Positions 1 through 11,562 of a stretch of 64,000 nucleotides of DNA are shown here, piece by piece. The stretch spans positions 68,703,741 through 68,767,740 of the forward strand of contig CM041465.1 of the NCBI GenBank assembly GCA_023213395.1, written 5' to 3'. The notes below the pieces were generated by a model. It ran no database searches. It was not told the DNA's origin and was given only the letters and a program-made list of their open reading frames with translations. Positions within the stretch are counted from its first letter, which is position 1; every line of letters starts with the position of its first letter. This DNA comes from Cycas panzhihuaensis. Lineage: Eukaryota; Cycadophyta. The translations under genes and the position numbers were made by a program.

Positions 1-789
1 CCTTCGATAATGTCATACCTTTTAATAGGCCTATTTAGTCATTGATTTAAATTTTAGGTATTGATTAAACTGTTGGATTATGAGGCCTTTTTTTAGGAGT
101 ATCATTTTATATAAATCTAAAGCTATATTGATATTAAATGAAATAGCCTTTTGTTAAACCTAACTTTGGCCTCTTTGTTTAGCCATTTGAGCTCCAATCA
201 AGACTACCATCGTGGCTCAATTTGGGTTTATTCCTTCCTCTTTTGTAAAGGAAGCCATGTCTATGCTAAAATAAGAAGTTTTAGACTTTATAAGATTCTT
301 CTAAGCCCCCATAACATTGAATAGTTCATAAAACTTAGTAGCCTATTCATTAATAAATATATGGTCAAATTTTGATTTATTATTAGTAGCATTAAGCTCT
401 TATTTTACCTCTTGAGCACTAAGTATTTTTGAGGTTCTTTACCTTTATCTTATTTCTTTTATTATTTTAACTTGTTATCTATCCTCCTTATTAAGAATTG
501 GGTTTGGGTTTCTGAATAGATAGTAGAAGTAAAGGTAGAAGTATGTAACATAACCCTACCTTTCCTAAGCACTAGTAAACAAGAGTCCCTAAATGGTTAA
601 GGATTGATATTAGTTGTTAAGATAGGTGCAACAGTTGTTAAGCCTTCCAATAAGATGTAAGGCTGATAAGGCTAAGGATCACAAGGATGAAGACCCCCAT
701 ATATCTATTTAAAGAGTCAAATATCACTTGTAAAGGGTTGTTGAGTATTATTATCTTTCAAAGAGAAAGTACTTCAGTACTCATTTTGG
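1..789. other. AT-rich DNA, unassigned
   Basis: No coding region, RNA gene or clear repeat could be supported here. It lies downstream, on the minus strand, of the gypsy gag remnant at 790-1560, so it may be the decayed gag tail or start of pol of that element, but no protease or zinc-knuckle motif was recognised. The element, if it continues, runs off the left edge. Confidence 0.4.
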
Positions 790-1560
790 TGTTTAATTTG
801 TGATCTCTTTGCATATTTTGTTCTCATTAAGGTGATATTTAGCTTTGGTTTCTATTAATCTACATTTGCAAGGTTGATTTTCTAAAAGGAAACACTTTAA
901 AGCCTCTATTTGGGGCTTATTATGAAATATGATCTTACTTTTCCAAACTTGTTCCATACCCCGGTCTAACTCCTTTACATCATCAATTATATTAGGTAGC
1001 TTATATACTATCATAAACCTTATTTCATTATATAACCCTTCCAAGAACTATTTTTTATTATATTTTAAAGGACAATTTATAACCTATAACATTCATCTTT
1101 AGGATTTTATTAAATCTCTCTACATAGCTTGTTATAGTTTCTTGGGCCCCTTTTTAAGGGTAGATAACTCTGTTGCAAAAGTAACCACAATCTTTGAAAT
1201 TTAATATTTTGGTTTAAAAGCATCCAGTATGCTTCTCCTATAAGTAATAGAACTAGTAGGGAGTGATTCAAACTATTCAGATACTTTCTCTATTAAGGAA
1301 TAAATAAACACACCAAAAGCTACATTAGACTCCTTTATATTAGACATTTTTCACATGCTTGGAAATTTTTCTAAATGTTGCTTTATTATCCTTGTCCTAT
1401 CTCCTTTGAATTGAAGGCAAGCATTCCAGACCTTCTGAAGAACACCATTCTGATCTTCTTGTAAACTTAATAGTTCATTAATTATCCAAGGAGTCTCATC
1501 TCGATTTCCTCTTTAATTATTACCTCATTTTCACCCATTTATGAGTTGTCAAAGGCAATG
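790..1560 (-). pseudogene. Ty3/gypsy gag (Retrotrans_gag) remnant
   Basis: On the minus strand, three-frame reading gives broken pieces of a retrotransposon capsid. Near 1100-1200 is a stretch like the gag helix 'LSTLKKGAQETITSYVERF', the conserved pattern L-x-x-L-x-Q/K-x-x-x-E-T-x-x-x-Y-x-x-R-F of the Retrotrans_gag family. It is followed leftwards by a 83-residue open stretch (1044 to 793) containing 'YNEIRFMIVYKLPNIIDDV', like the following capsid C-terminal part. Gag would form the virus-like particle in the cytoplasm. The reading is broken by stops and frameshifts, so it is a pseudogene. Its 5' side ends close to the insertion site of Copia A1 at 2227. Family assignment is from pattern, not a search. 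Confidence 0.6.
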
Positions 1561-2226
1561 GTTTTAGTGTCTTCAAAAAAGAAATCTTAAGGTTTAATAA
1601 TCAGGACTTCAACCTTAATTAGAATCCTTCTTCTTCATTCTTCTTAAGGAGAATGTAAAAGTTCCTCCCCTACACCTTAAGATCTAAACAACTATGTATA
1701 TGATATCCTAAAATCTTAAGCCAACTTTAAGACCTTTCTATAAATCAAACTAAGTAATTATCTCTAAAAATTTCTAATTCTAGAGAAATTTCCTACTATA
1801 GTCACCAAGATGTTTAATAGTATTCTTATATCTTCCAAGATTGCTTGAATGAAGTGGTTAGCTCTACAAAGTATTCACTTTTAGATGAAAAAATAGAGTA
1901 ATTGATGGGTGAAAAACCCTTTACTTTAAAGGACAACTCCTAACTATTTATAGTTGTTAATATATAGATATATAGGATTTATAATATGTAAAAATAGATA
2001 TCATATACAATATAAAATTTATAACTATATTCTTTGAAAGATTTTCAAATTAATACTACTAAATAAAAAAGAAAATAAAGGATAAGAAAGGGTATAGAGA
2101 AAAGTAAAATAACATGAGGTAATAGAGAAAAGAAGTGGTATAAAGAAACATTAGAAATAATCTCTCATATAGACAATTGTAAGATTAAGAATATAAGCCT
2201 TTAGACCTGAAAAAGCTAGAAAATTT
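1561..2226. other. AT-rich DNA flanking Copia A1
   Basis: No open reading frame or motif is visible. It may be the leader of the minus-strand gypsy element whose gag remnant lies to the left. The right end abuts the left LTR of Copia A1. The five bases before the LTR do not match exactly the AAAAT after its right end, although AAAAT is present two bases further out. Confidence 0.4.
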
Positions 2227-2618
2227 TGATAAAACTCATCTAGAATCTAAAATCTATGTGTTCCTAGCACAAAACAAGGCTAAACTATAGAAATAATGTT
2301 GAAAACATGCAAAACAAGAGCAGAACAGAGATGAATCAAAGTTCACAGGCGAATTGGTCACTATGTGAGACTCTAAACTAACAAAGCTTCCACATATACT
2401 CAAAATTCATGTACAAATGAATAGTGTGAGGCCTAATTTATAAGAATCCCACCAAGATTTACAAGAATACAATTGGCCAACTAAGCAGCACATATGACAG
2501 ACCTAACATAAATATAAAATATAATTAAATTTATAATGTGGGTCACCTAAAGTACACTTTATACAAATAATGAACATATATTACATAGAATTGTAGGTGC
2601 TATTATAATGTTTTAACA
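2227..2618 (-). repeat. A1 left LTR (3' LTR)
   Basis: Aligns along its whole length with 10014-10404 (for example the shared runs AAAACAAGGCTAAACTA and TTACAAGAATACAAT). On the minus strand it begins TGTTAAAACATTATAA and ends CA. It is followed on the plus strand by TCCTCCCTTAA, the polypurine tract of the minus strand. Confidence 0.9.
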
Positions 2619-2628
2619 TCCTCCCTTA
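2619..2628 (-). other. A1 polypurine tract
   Basis: Minus strand reads AAGGGAGGA directly before the LTR start TGTTAAAAC. This is the expected position and composition of the second-strand primer of an LTR retrotransposon. Confidence 0.75.
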
Positions 2629-2639
2629 ATGGTAGTTTC

Positions 2640-3010
2640 ATTTCTTATGATGTCAAGGTTGTCTTGAAATTGCTCAAACTTTGGTTTACCAACTGCTTTG
2701 GTGAAGATGTTCACAACCTGGTCTTCAGTTGGTTAGTAGATGAAATCAACTTCTTAGTTTTGAACATGTTCATGAATGAAGTGACGATGGCTCTTAATGT
2801 GCTCAGTTATAACATGGAAAATAGGATTCTTCATCATCTTCAATAAACTTTAATTATCATAATAGAGAATAGTGGGTGCATATTGCTGAAGTCCAAGATC
2901 AGTGAGAATCTTTTTAAGCTAAATCAACATTGTTATGGCATGGAAATCTACTTTATATACTACTTTAATGGATGAAAGGGAAATATTTGACTGCTTCTTA
3001 TACCTCCACA
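2640..3010 (-). pseudogene. A1 RNase H, C-terminal end of pol
   Basis: Minus-strand translation keeps the end of a copia RNase H: a run like 'NPIFHVITEHIKSHRHFI' followed by 'PTEDQVVNIFTKAVGKPKFEQF'-type sequence (shown here only as its motifs P-T-E-D-Q and I-F-T-K-A). In intact copia elements this is the T-K-H-I-x-x-x-x-H-F-I and P-T-x-x-Q-x-A-D-x-x-T-K region. The A-D of the motif reads V-N here, consistent with C-to-T and G-to-A decay. The frame ends a few codons before the polypurine tract, as in intact copia elements. Confidence 0.8.
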
Positions 3011-4160
3011 ATATTGTAGCTGAGTTTATGTCAAAGCAATACCCTAAAGTTGAATGGTCATTACCCTAGAAAACTGCCCAATCAGCATTTGTGTATATCT
3101 TCAGGATAGGAGAGTCAATTTGTTTATATTCAAGATCAAACTGATAAGTGTTGCAAATGTACTTAAGGATCCTAGTTGTGCCTTTCCAATGGGATACTTT
3201 GGGTTGTAACATGTACTTAGAGCATATCTCAATTACATATGGTATGTCTGGTTGAGTATGGGTAAGATATATGAGACTCCCAACTAACTATCAGTATAAA
3301 ATGGGATCAAAAGGTTTTTCTTATTTGTCTAGATTCAGCTTGGTTCTAGTTACCATAGGAATTAGTGATGGCTTGCATTCTATCATCTTGAATATTTCTA
3401 AGAGCTCATTAACATATTTTATTTAAGACAAGAAGATGTAGCCAGGTTCTTACCAAACTTCAATTCTAAGGAAGTAATGAAGCAGCCCAAGATCTATCAT
3501 CTCAAAGTTACTTTTTAATTCTAACTAAAGCTAAGCTATGCCTTTAGTATCATTTCTAGTGATTATAAGATCATCCCCATCCCCATATAGAACAATGATT
3601 ATGATCAAGTTATCTCTAACCTGAATGTATAGGTCTAGCATATAGGTTAAATGATTGAATCCATGCTATGTAAGAAAGGCATCAATTTTAGCATACTAGG
3701 CATGTGGTACATGATTTAGTCCATATAGGGCTTTCTTGAGCTTGTAGACTAAGTATTCTTGGCTTGCAACAATATAACTAGGAGGTTGCTTCAAGAAAAC
3801 CTCTTCTTTGAGTTATCCATTGAGGAAAGCACTCTTTACATCCATCTAGTAGATAGGCCAATTGAATTGGGTTGTGAGTGATATTCCCAAATAGAATGTA
3901 GTCATGTTGGCCACTGGTTCAAAGGTCTCATCATAGTCAATCCCCTCTTATTATTTAAAACCTTTTGCTGTAAGGTGAGTTTTATAGTGATTGACAATGC
4001 CATCTACATAGAATTTTATTTTATATAACCATCTACAACCATTTATCTTTTTCCTAGGTGGCAATTCTATCAGCTCCTAAGTTTTATTTTTGATGATGAA
4101 GTTTATCTCTTCATCCATAGTTACTTTCCACATTTGGTATTTGGCTACCTCCTCAAATAT
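3011..4160 (-). pseudogene. A1 reverse transcriptase remnant
   Basis: Minus-strand pieces match copia RT: the palm motif near 3560-3600, an upstream L-D-V-K-x-A-F-L-like segment near 3800-3850, and the N-terminal K-x-H-Y-K-x-R-L-like part near 3960-4020. The active-site motif, normally Y-V-D-D, reads Y-G-D-G-D-D because of a six-base duplication of GGGGAT on the minus strand. Stops and frameshifts are frequent. The homologous part of A2 retains Y-V-D-D but lacks the N-terminal part. Confidence 0.75.
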
Positions 4161-4500
4161 GGAAGGCTTAGGAGTTTTAAAGATATGTTATTAAGGAAAA
4201 AATTGTGGAGTGTCTCATATTTGAAGGTCTTTTGGTAGTTGTGGGAGAAGGAGGAGCATCCTTTAATAACTATTATACCTACTTAGAAGGTGGTTGAATA
4301 CCAGTAGCTTCCACCTAAAGGTCATTAACTAAAATAGGTGGCAAGGTTATGCTTACTTGTGCTATGGAAGTAAAGATTACTAGAATCTATGAAGGACCTG
4401 GAATGTAGGAGGAGGATGGTACTAGTGGCTCTAGAATTCAACTAAGAGGAACTTGAGACATACCAACTTCATCTACTACTAAAATTAAATTTAGGATAGA
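4161..4500 (-). other. A1 integrase-RT linker
   Basis: Low-complexity, decayed stretch between the integrase C-terminal part and RT. No motif was recognised; it corresponds in position to the variable linker of copia polyproteins. Confidence 0.45.
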
Positions 4501-5360
4501 GTCAAGTCCTATGTATCTTCTACAAATATTATGTCCCAAGCTTTATATGCTTGGTTCCCAATAGTGTCAAATACATTATTAGCTTTGTAACTAGGTACAT
4601 AGCCAAGGAAGATGCATTTTAGGCTCTTATCATCAAGCTTCTTTATATTCTCCTTTGGAACAAGTTTATATGTCATGCATCTAAATGTTTCCAAGTGTGA
4701 AACAATTGGTTTTAATTCTAACCAAGCTTCCTCGGGAGTAATATCCCTAACCGCAATAGTGGGACTTATGTTAGTTAGGTATGCAACTATTGTTATTACA
4801 TCTACCCAAAATCTGGTAGCTAGATTAATGATACTAAGCATGGATTTTACTTTGTTCACTAATGTCTAGTTCATCTTTCTAGCTATATTGTTTTGTTATA
4901 ATGTGTGAGGTATTAAAAATTAGTGTTGGATGTCATGATTCCTTACAAAAGTTATTGAAATGATTAGAGATATATTTACTATCATTATCAAATCTGAAGG
5001 TCTTGATTATCATACCACTCTTATTTTGAATTGTAGCTTTGAACTCTTTGAATTTTTCTAAAGCTTGGTACTTGTTTCTTAGGAAGTAGACCCATACTTT
5101 CCTTGAGAAGTCATCTATGAGAGGTATGAAATACAGGCTTCTATTGAGTGATTAGACTGGCATGGGCCTACAGATATCTAAGTGAACCAATTCCAATGGT
5201 GTTGAGGCTCTCCATACATTTTTAGAAAGGAATGTTTTTCTTTGTTGCTTTTCCTTTAGGCATGCCTTATAGATGCTACCATATCTCTTGATTTTAGGTA
5301 AACTATATACCATTTGAAGCCTAGACATTAAGTTTAAGCTTTGTATATTTAAGCAACCTA
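4501..5360 (-). pseudogene. A1 integrase remnant
   Basis: The open stretch 4859 to 4509 is the post-catalytic part of a copia integrase. It contains 'FWVDVITIVAYLTNISPT', then 'ITPEEAW', then 'KLDDKSLKCIFLGYVPSYK', the family pattern W-x-E-A...T-P-E-E-x-W...K-x-D-x-K-x-x-x-C-x-F-L-G-Y. The core domain to the right (4870-5300) is broken: the catalytic segments near 4980 and 5170 are only recognisable by comparison with element B. Integrase would insert the cDNA into the genome. The coding stretch is interrupted on its right by the solo LTR at 5361-6019. Confidence 0.75.
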
Positions 5361-6019
5361 TGTTAGATAATGTGATAACAATGTCTTGGAGGCAAAATTT
5401 TTGATAGGTTGGTAGCGTGGTTTCCCCCCTTAAACTTTCTTGAGGGGATCCAAGGTAGGCAAGAGCTCACCTTGGTTGGGGGGTGTGGGGGAGCTAGAAC
5501 CTCCCTCATAAATGGGGGTTTAGGAGCAGTAGCCCCTGACCAAAAAAGATAGCATTTTAAAACATACTAAATTATAAAAAGAATCAAGGTCATTCATTCA
5601 AAACACCCTAAATTTGATTGTCAAGATTTGTGCCTTGTATGACTCTCTTATATAGTCTAATTTAGGGTGTTTTTTTATTATGTTGATGGTATTTGATGTA
5701 TTAGATGTATTGTATTAAGAAGAGGTGGTTGGTTATTATTGCTATAAGTATTTTGCTATAGATTATATACATTTCTATATTCTTGGATAATAAAAATCAA
5801 TAACTTTCCTATGTGGATGTTTTCCTTAGCACAGTGTTAGGGTTTTACCATATTATATATGTTGTATATATGATGCTTTGGCTTTCTAATTTATTTATTA
5901 TATTATCTCTTATTTAAGAACTTGTATATTAAATTCCAATTTTAATTCCTATAACTAGTTATAAAATAGTTTAGATCTTGGTGGTGGTTTCTTGTTATTG
6001 AGACCTAGTTTTCTCAACA
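5361..6019 (+). mobile_element. Solo LTR inserted in Copia A1
   Basis: The homologous element A2 (around 48085-48110) lacks about 660 bases present here. The inserted block begins TGTTAGATAATG and ends TTTTCTCAACA, the TG...CA ends of an LTR. It is flanked by ACCTA (5356-5360) and ACTTA (6020-6024), a 5-bp target duplication with one C/T difference. A polyadenylation-like AATAAAAATCAATAA lies near 5790, suggesting plus orientation. No internal region remains, so it is a solo LTR from LTR-LTR recombination. Its family was not identified. Confidence 0.6.
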
Positions 6020-6024
6020 ACTTA

Positions 6025-6640
6025 GGTGTTGATGCTATAGTTGGTCTTTGGGGTTGTTTAAAGTGACATTTTCTGCTAAATAAGAGCATTATCTTAGTTC
6101 TTAGATAGAAGTGGATTCTTTAACTATTACACCTTTCCTCTTATTAAGTTAAGCAATATGGGCCATTAAGTAAGATTCCTTTAGTTGAGTAGTGGTAAGA
6201 GGGATACTATCCAGCCTATATAAACCAGTATCTTCACATCCTATAGCCACAAGTTTTCTAATTACATGTTCTGTGATGGTATAGATGCCCTAACTAGAGG
6301 ACACCTAGGTTTTACTTATCTATTTGACTGATGGAGATCAAGTTCATTTTTATTTTCAGAACAAGGAACATATTGTTGATATGGTGCTTGATGTTGGAAT
6401 CTTTTAACATTATTAGAGCCCTACTAATTTTGGTCACATAATATGTCAAGTTATCACCAAATATGACTATTTAAATACTTATTTGGTAGGTCTCTTCCCA
6501 ACATATTTTTTGATCTAGTCATATATCTAGTTACACCCAAGTTAATGAGCATTAAGTTATCATCAAGTTAAGAAGATAGAGCTACAAAGAACAAGTTTTA
6601 GAAGGAGGAGTCCTAGTTATCTTCCCCATTGACTCCTTAT
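6025..6640 (-). pseudogene. A1 protease and pre-integrase remnant
   Basis: By alignment with A2 (48180-48700) this is the aspartic protease and gag-pre-integrase region. Recognisable pieces on the minus strand include the 'VLKIKMNLISISQIDK'-like end of protease (family pattern V-P-x-L-K-x-N-L-L-S-x-x-Q-L). The catalytic D-S-G-A cannot be read. Many CAA/CAG-derived stops. Confidence 0.6.
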
Positions 6641-6960
6641 TAGTAAATGTTATACTGGTTCCTTTGATTCTTATTAGGGAACTACTACTTATTATCTGGT
6701 CTTTAGCTTTGAGTAGGTCTTGGATTCTAATTCTTTTGGTAGAATTGCCCTTATGGTTGAAATGATGACCCTCCTTACAGATAGAAAGGGCCTTCTTACT
6801 ATAAAATAGGGCCACCTTATTAGAAATATAGGGCTCCTTGGTGTACAATAGGGCCTCCTTATTATGGATAAGTGTCTTCCTAAGGAGCACATGGTCCTCC
6901 TTGTTGATAATTTTATATTTGTTATTGGTAGATTTGTCCACCTTATTGATAATTGGGTGC
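6641..6960 (-). repeat. A1 gag C-terminal Gln-Gly-Gly-Pro repeat tract
   Basis: The minus strand has a degenerate tandem repeat with a unit of about 24-30 bases, each carrying AAGGAGGCCC or a close variant. In one frame it reads Q/stop-G-G-P-I/Y-x-x-Q again and again, with TAA where CAA would give Gln. The minus-strand open stretch 6941-6582 reads the same bases in another frame and is not the ancestral frame. A2 carries the same tract twice (about 48780-49000 and 51010-51230). It would be a flexible Gln/Gly/Pro-rich gag tail. Confidence 0.65.
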
Positions 6961-7940
6961 TCCTTGTTGATAAAATTGGGTTAGTGGTTGATAGTAAGGG
7001 GTATCTTATTGGAATTTAGGCCCATAAGATTGGATCTCTTGATTTTACAAGAGTTATAGATTAGCTTGACATCTCCTATATTCAACAGTGAGGTGACTAA
7101 TTTTTCTATATTAAAGGGAGGTGACATTTAGTCTACTCTGCTAATTCTTTTGTGTTCAAGACTATGGTTGTTATTGGGATTGATAAGGTTGCTAACTTGG
7201 ATTGGAGGAGGTACCAACTTAATATTGTTACTATTGAGGTGGTACCTAATCTAGCTCTTAAGAGATGTTGAGAGAATCTAATTATTAAGCAAGGTTTTAG
7301 AGTCGACTAAGCTACTGAGCTGGCCTTTGTATAGTCTTGCCTCTTTCTGAATTATGGACTACGAAGGTAGAGGCTGAGTTTGAAGTAGATGTAACTGTAA
7401 GTTGATTGAGAATGTTCTTATTTAATAGAAAGAGCCTCTCAAAGGTTATGAAGTTCATTTTTTAATAGTTATCATGCAGTTTTGAGATAAAGCTATTACA
7501 TTCTATATGTAGAATATTTAGGATACTAGATATTAAACTATAGTCTAAAGGTGGTTCAACTAGGATTATCAATTAGTTCCTAATGGTCTTCACTTTAATT
7601 AAATGGGATATAACAATACTTACAAAAGGAATGACAAATAAGTGAGCTTTAAGTTCCAAGGACCTATATTCATCTTTTCTCTTATATATCTTTTCTCTTA
7701 TAGAGGACATAAATAATGGCCCATGCCTCATGAGAGGTTTGGGTTGTCTTAATAATTTGGTCCGCTTGGTCTTCAATTTTTAAGTGAAGGAAGGAGAAGG
7801 TAATATTATCCTTAGCTTTAAAGTTAGTTAATGTTATAGGATCAAGAGGAATGACTATGGTAGATTCATTGGGATCTATCATGGGTTTGAGAAAGGATAT
7901 ATCTCCATTGACATAGACCCAAAAATCATTCATGATAAGT
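6961..7940 (-). pseudogene. A1 gag (UBN2-type) remnant
   Basis: The minus-strand open stretch 7933 to 7682 begins 'MNDFWVYVNGDISFLKPMID' and contains 'FSFLHLKIEDQADQIIKT' and 'SHEAWAIIYVLYKRKD', the copia gag (UBN2) pattern of a W near the start, then a helical segment and A-W/M-W-x-x-L-x-x-x-Y. The homologous A2 copy at 52207-51791 is longer. It would assemble the particle. The frame breaks after about 83 residues. No intact CCHC knuckle was found in the downstream part. Confidence 0.75.
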
Positions 7941-10002
7941 AGATTTTTTACTTGTGATTTCTAAGGGATGAAGGTGTTGATGCCATTAAGTTTGATGTTG
8001 TTAGATAATAGTATTTATGATTCTATTTTTTCTTAAGTGTTTTCTTTCTTTTTTTTTTAATCTTTAAGGTCCTATATGCTTATGTACTAATTTACCTAAG
8101 GGGATACTAAACTAGAATTCTAAGTTTAAAAGGGTCTCTAAGAAAGTTCTTAGTTACTATTGTGTCTAATAGTGCCCACCCACAAGTGGTAAACCAAGGA
8201 CCCTATATACTTCTACATGAGCTCAAGGCTCTATATACCTCAATATGTGGGCTATAATAAAGGTCAATGACCCTCTTAATTTATGTCCCTACTTGAGTTG
8301 AACTTATGCCTAGCAATAGATCTAGCAATGATAACTTAATCAATTGAGGCACTCACCCCCTATGGGTCTAGCCTAATCTTGAATCTCCAATAGGAAGTTT
8401 TCCACCTCATCCTACCACTTAATACACTTAATAGCTAAAGGTTTCCTCAACAAATTAAAGAAAGACTAGTGGCATGTGCGGAGTGGTAACTTCAGGGGTC
8501 TTAATTGTTCTCCTTACAAGGCTAATATATATGTGGTTAATTTAGGAGTTATCTTATGTAATATGATAATGTTGATTTTATAATATGAGTTGTTATAAAT
8601 ATAGGATCCCTTTTATTTAAAAAGCTAAAAGATAAAATGAAAATGAAAGAAATTAAAGGACAATGAAGAGTTTAGAATGCTCTTTAAGTGGGCTTGTACA
8701 AATAAGAGCCACTTCAATCTTCCAAGGATAACACCTATAAAAAACCAACCACAAGTACTTTATTAACCTAAAAAATAGATTAAGATAGTTGATTAAAGAT
8801 TAACAGTAGCATAAAATAATAAAAGAACTTCTGAAAAATAAAGTTTAGCCTTTAAATTTAAGAAAAAGGTACAAGGAAGCTCAAATACTAAACTCAACTT
8901 TGGTAGCCTATAAGTTCTATAAAATAGACTCAAAGTAAGCTCAAACCAATCTTAAGCTATAGAACTCTAAGTCCTATTTTTGATAGTTTAATGGTTCAAA
9001 AAATAAACATCTGGTTGCAAAGATATTACAAAAATAGTGACAGGTATCCCGTTGTGCTTCAAACTTGAGAGGGATAAGCTTAAGCCCCTTCATAATGTAG
9101 CCCCTGGTCACCTGATGACTACATAGGAGTGTTGAATGACATAGCTAAGGGGCTAGTGGACCTAAAATTTTATAAAATATAAATTAAACCTTCTTAGTTG
9201 CAAAAAATATATTAAATAATATAAAGAATTTTGAAATCTACTCTTTTTAATGAAGATTTAGGTCATATGATGAAGAATACAACTAAATATAAGGGGCTAA
9301 AGGCCCAAAATCATAAGAAACATCAAATCTAATTTGATTTCAGTGATTAAAGTTGAAACTTAAGTCAAGAACATATTTTTTTTTTAAATAAAGATGAGTT
9401 GTGGAGTCATACTAACTACGCACAGCCACGGGTAACCCATGAGAGGAATGGGGGCTCGAAACTCTAAGATTATCACTAAAATTTAGTTTGAGATTACTAG
9501 AGGGAGGATATAGGGCCTAAAAGAAGAGAATAAACTTAAGTTTGAATCAAAATAAGGCCAAAACAAGAGAGAAAAGGCTACCAACTATGTGGAGGCTCTA
9601 AGAGTAGAACAGGCAAAAAATGAGCTTGGATCAGTAGAAAACTGCTTCAAATGGACCCACTCTAGCTGATAATAGGGCCAGCACACCACTAAAGAGGAAG
9701 ATAAAGCTTCAGCAAGAGGATTTAACTCTATCTAGGATTGAAATAACATGAAAATGAGTTTATTTCCTTTGTTTTGATCAAAAAATAAAGCTATAAGCAC
9801 GTAGCATTGCAATCTAGGCTAAGTACCATCAATATAGGACTAAAATGAGCTAGAGAAGGCCTATAACCATGTTAAAATAGTTATATATGCCAATAATTAA
9901 GAGAAAATTGGAGAAAAATATGAAAATAGGGTGTCATTATGAGGAAACAAGCCTTTGTTCTTCATTGGTTTCTCAAAAACTACAAACCATAGCATATGCA
10001 AA
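7941..10002 (-). other. A1 5' leader
   Basis: About 2 kb between the primer site and gag with no long frame. Parts align with the A2 leader (52630-54244), for example the 'ATAGCTAAAGGTTTCC' region near 8435 and the one near 52705. It is an untranslated leader in this family. Confidence 0.6.
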
Positions 10003-10013
10003 CTCTGATACTA
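10003..10013 (-). other. A1 primer-binding site (tRNA-Met type)
   Basis: Minus strand reads TAGTATCAGAG, one base from TGGTATCAGAG, the complement of the 3' end of initiator tRNA-Met used by most plant copia elements. It directly abuts the CA end of the right (5') LTR, which fixes the orientation. Confidence 0.85.
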
Positions 10014-10404
10014 TGATAAAACGCATTCAGAATCTAAATTTTATGTGCCTCTAGCATAAAACAAGGCTAAACTATACAAATAGTATTCAAAACATGTAAA
10101 ATAAGAGTAGAACAAAGATGAATCAAAGTTCACGGGCGAATTAGTCATGACGTGAGGCTCCAAACTGGTAGAGCTTCTATATATACTCAAAATTCATATA
10201 CAAATGAATAGTATGGGGCTTAATTTATAAGCATCCCACCAAGATTTACAAGAATACAATCGATTGAGTATGTGGTACATATGACAGACCTAATGTGAAT
10301 ATAAAATATGATTAAATTTCAATATGGGTCACCTAAAGTACACATTATACAAATAATGAACATATATTACAATGAAATGCAGGTGCCATTATAATGTTTT
10401 AACA
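10014..10404 (-). repeat. A1 right LTR (5' LTR)
   Basis: Partner of 2227-2618. Plus-strand ends are TGATAAAAC and TTTTAACA. It would hold the promoter of A1. The bases after it are AAAAT. Confidence 0.9.
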
Positions 10405-11562
10405 AAAATACAGAGAATATATATTATCTTTAAATATTATCAAAGTATATTAAGTAAACTAAATAAACTTCGTTTATACTCAATGATCACAAGATAAGTT
10501 ACATAAAAGAAATGAGCAGATAGACTAGGTCAATAAATTTATACATAATATATCCAGTATGAGAATATGTAACATAACATCATCACATAATTCAACCCAA
10601 TAAGAATGGTACCCTAGACTATTATTATGTCCTTAGTCACATCCCAAGATTCTCACATGGCTCTATCTTGCATTTGCCATATTTTAGAGGAGAAAATAAA
10701 ACCATTAAAAGAAACATTTAGAAACTTGTAGGAATGAGTTATACAGATCTCTATTTTGTCTTTGTAAGAAAAATAGAAAAATAAAGAGGGAGTAGTAATT
10801 CTACTGGGTAGATCAAGCAATAAAAATCCTTCTTCTTTTATTCTCCACACTTGTAAATATACCTCCCAAAATAGTAACTACTTCCATCTATTAGCATACA
10901 TTTTAGTTACTTGGGCTATTATAACTATTATAATTTTAATAGAAATTATTGGACTAACTTGAAAAGCTCTAAAGCTTATGATATTTTATCATTATCCAAT
11001 CTAGTTTTACCAACTTGATTTAGATAGGATATTTTAGCTCTAGTTGCTTCTCAAATTAAGTATATAGATGTAGGTCCCATATTTAAGAATCTATAGAGTC
11101 ATAATTTAAAATTACTTCTAATCCTTTTATAGTATTCCTTTAAACCTCTTTTAGAAAAAATATCTTTTGCTAAATAGCCTCAATAATATTTCCATTGTAG
11201 TTTACACCTATAAGAATAACGTTAAGAATACATTGAAAGCTGGTTGTGCTCAAGTTAAATAGTGGCTCTCCTTCCAATGAGTAAATAACTCTACTATCTA
11301 CATCAAAATGCTCAATACATGGTCGTGAAACATCATGGCATTCCAATATTTAGGCATGGAAACCAATTATAGCCAAACCATACCTCCATAAATATATGAA
11401 ACTCCTCCCAATGTAACCTTACTATGAGTTTTATGTCTATGAAGTTTTACATCTTTCTAAAGCCAATATTTTTTCTAGAGTTTTAGAAAATGCTTGAATA
11501 AATTAGTGAAAATCTCAAAATACCTAAGAATTATTATTGTTAATCTTTTTAAATGCATTACC
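10405..11562. other. Unassigned AT-rich DNA between A1 and B
   Basis: No gene or repeat could be assigned. A 65-codon minus-strand open stretch at 10850-10653 has no recognisable motif and is at the length expected by chance. The right end carries TTACC (11558-11562), the target duplication of element B. Confidence 0.4.

Larger units (their letters stand above)
2227..10404 (-). mobile_element. Copia LTR retrotransposon A1 (full-length, dead)
   Basis: An 8.2-kb Ty1/copia element read on the minus strand. It has paired LTRs (2227-2618 and 10014-10404), a tRNA-Met-type primer site next to the right LTR, a polypurine tract next to the left LTR, and decayed gag, protease, integrase, RT and RNase H in copia order (from right to left). 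The LTRs differ by roughly a tenth of positions by eye, so it is an old insertion. A solo LTR sits inside it at 5361-6019. A second, independent copy of the same family is A2 (46016-54644). No open frame could make a functional polyprotein. Confidence 0.9.

Noticed and set aside
6641-6960. Regular repeats near 6700-6900 and 48800-51200 as a CRISPR array or satellite
   Set aside because: Units are degenerate, without unique spacers, and encode Q-G-G-P in the gag frame of a plant copia element.
10653-10850. 65-codon minus-strand frame between A1 and B
   Set aside because: At the length expected by chance in AT-rich DNA; no motif or context.
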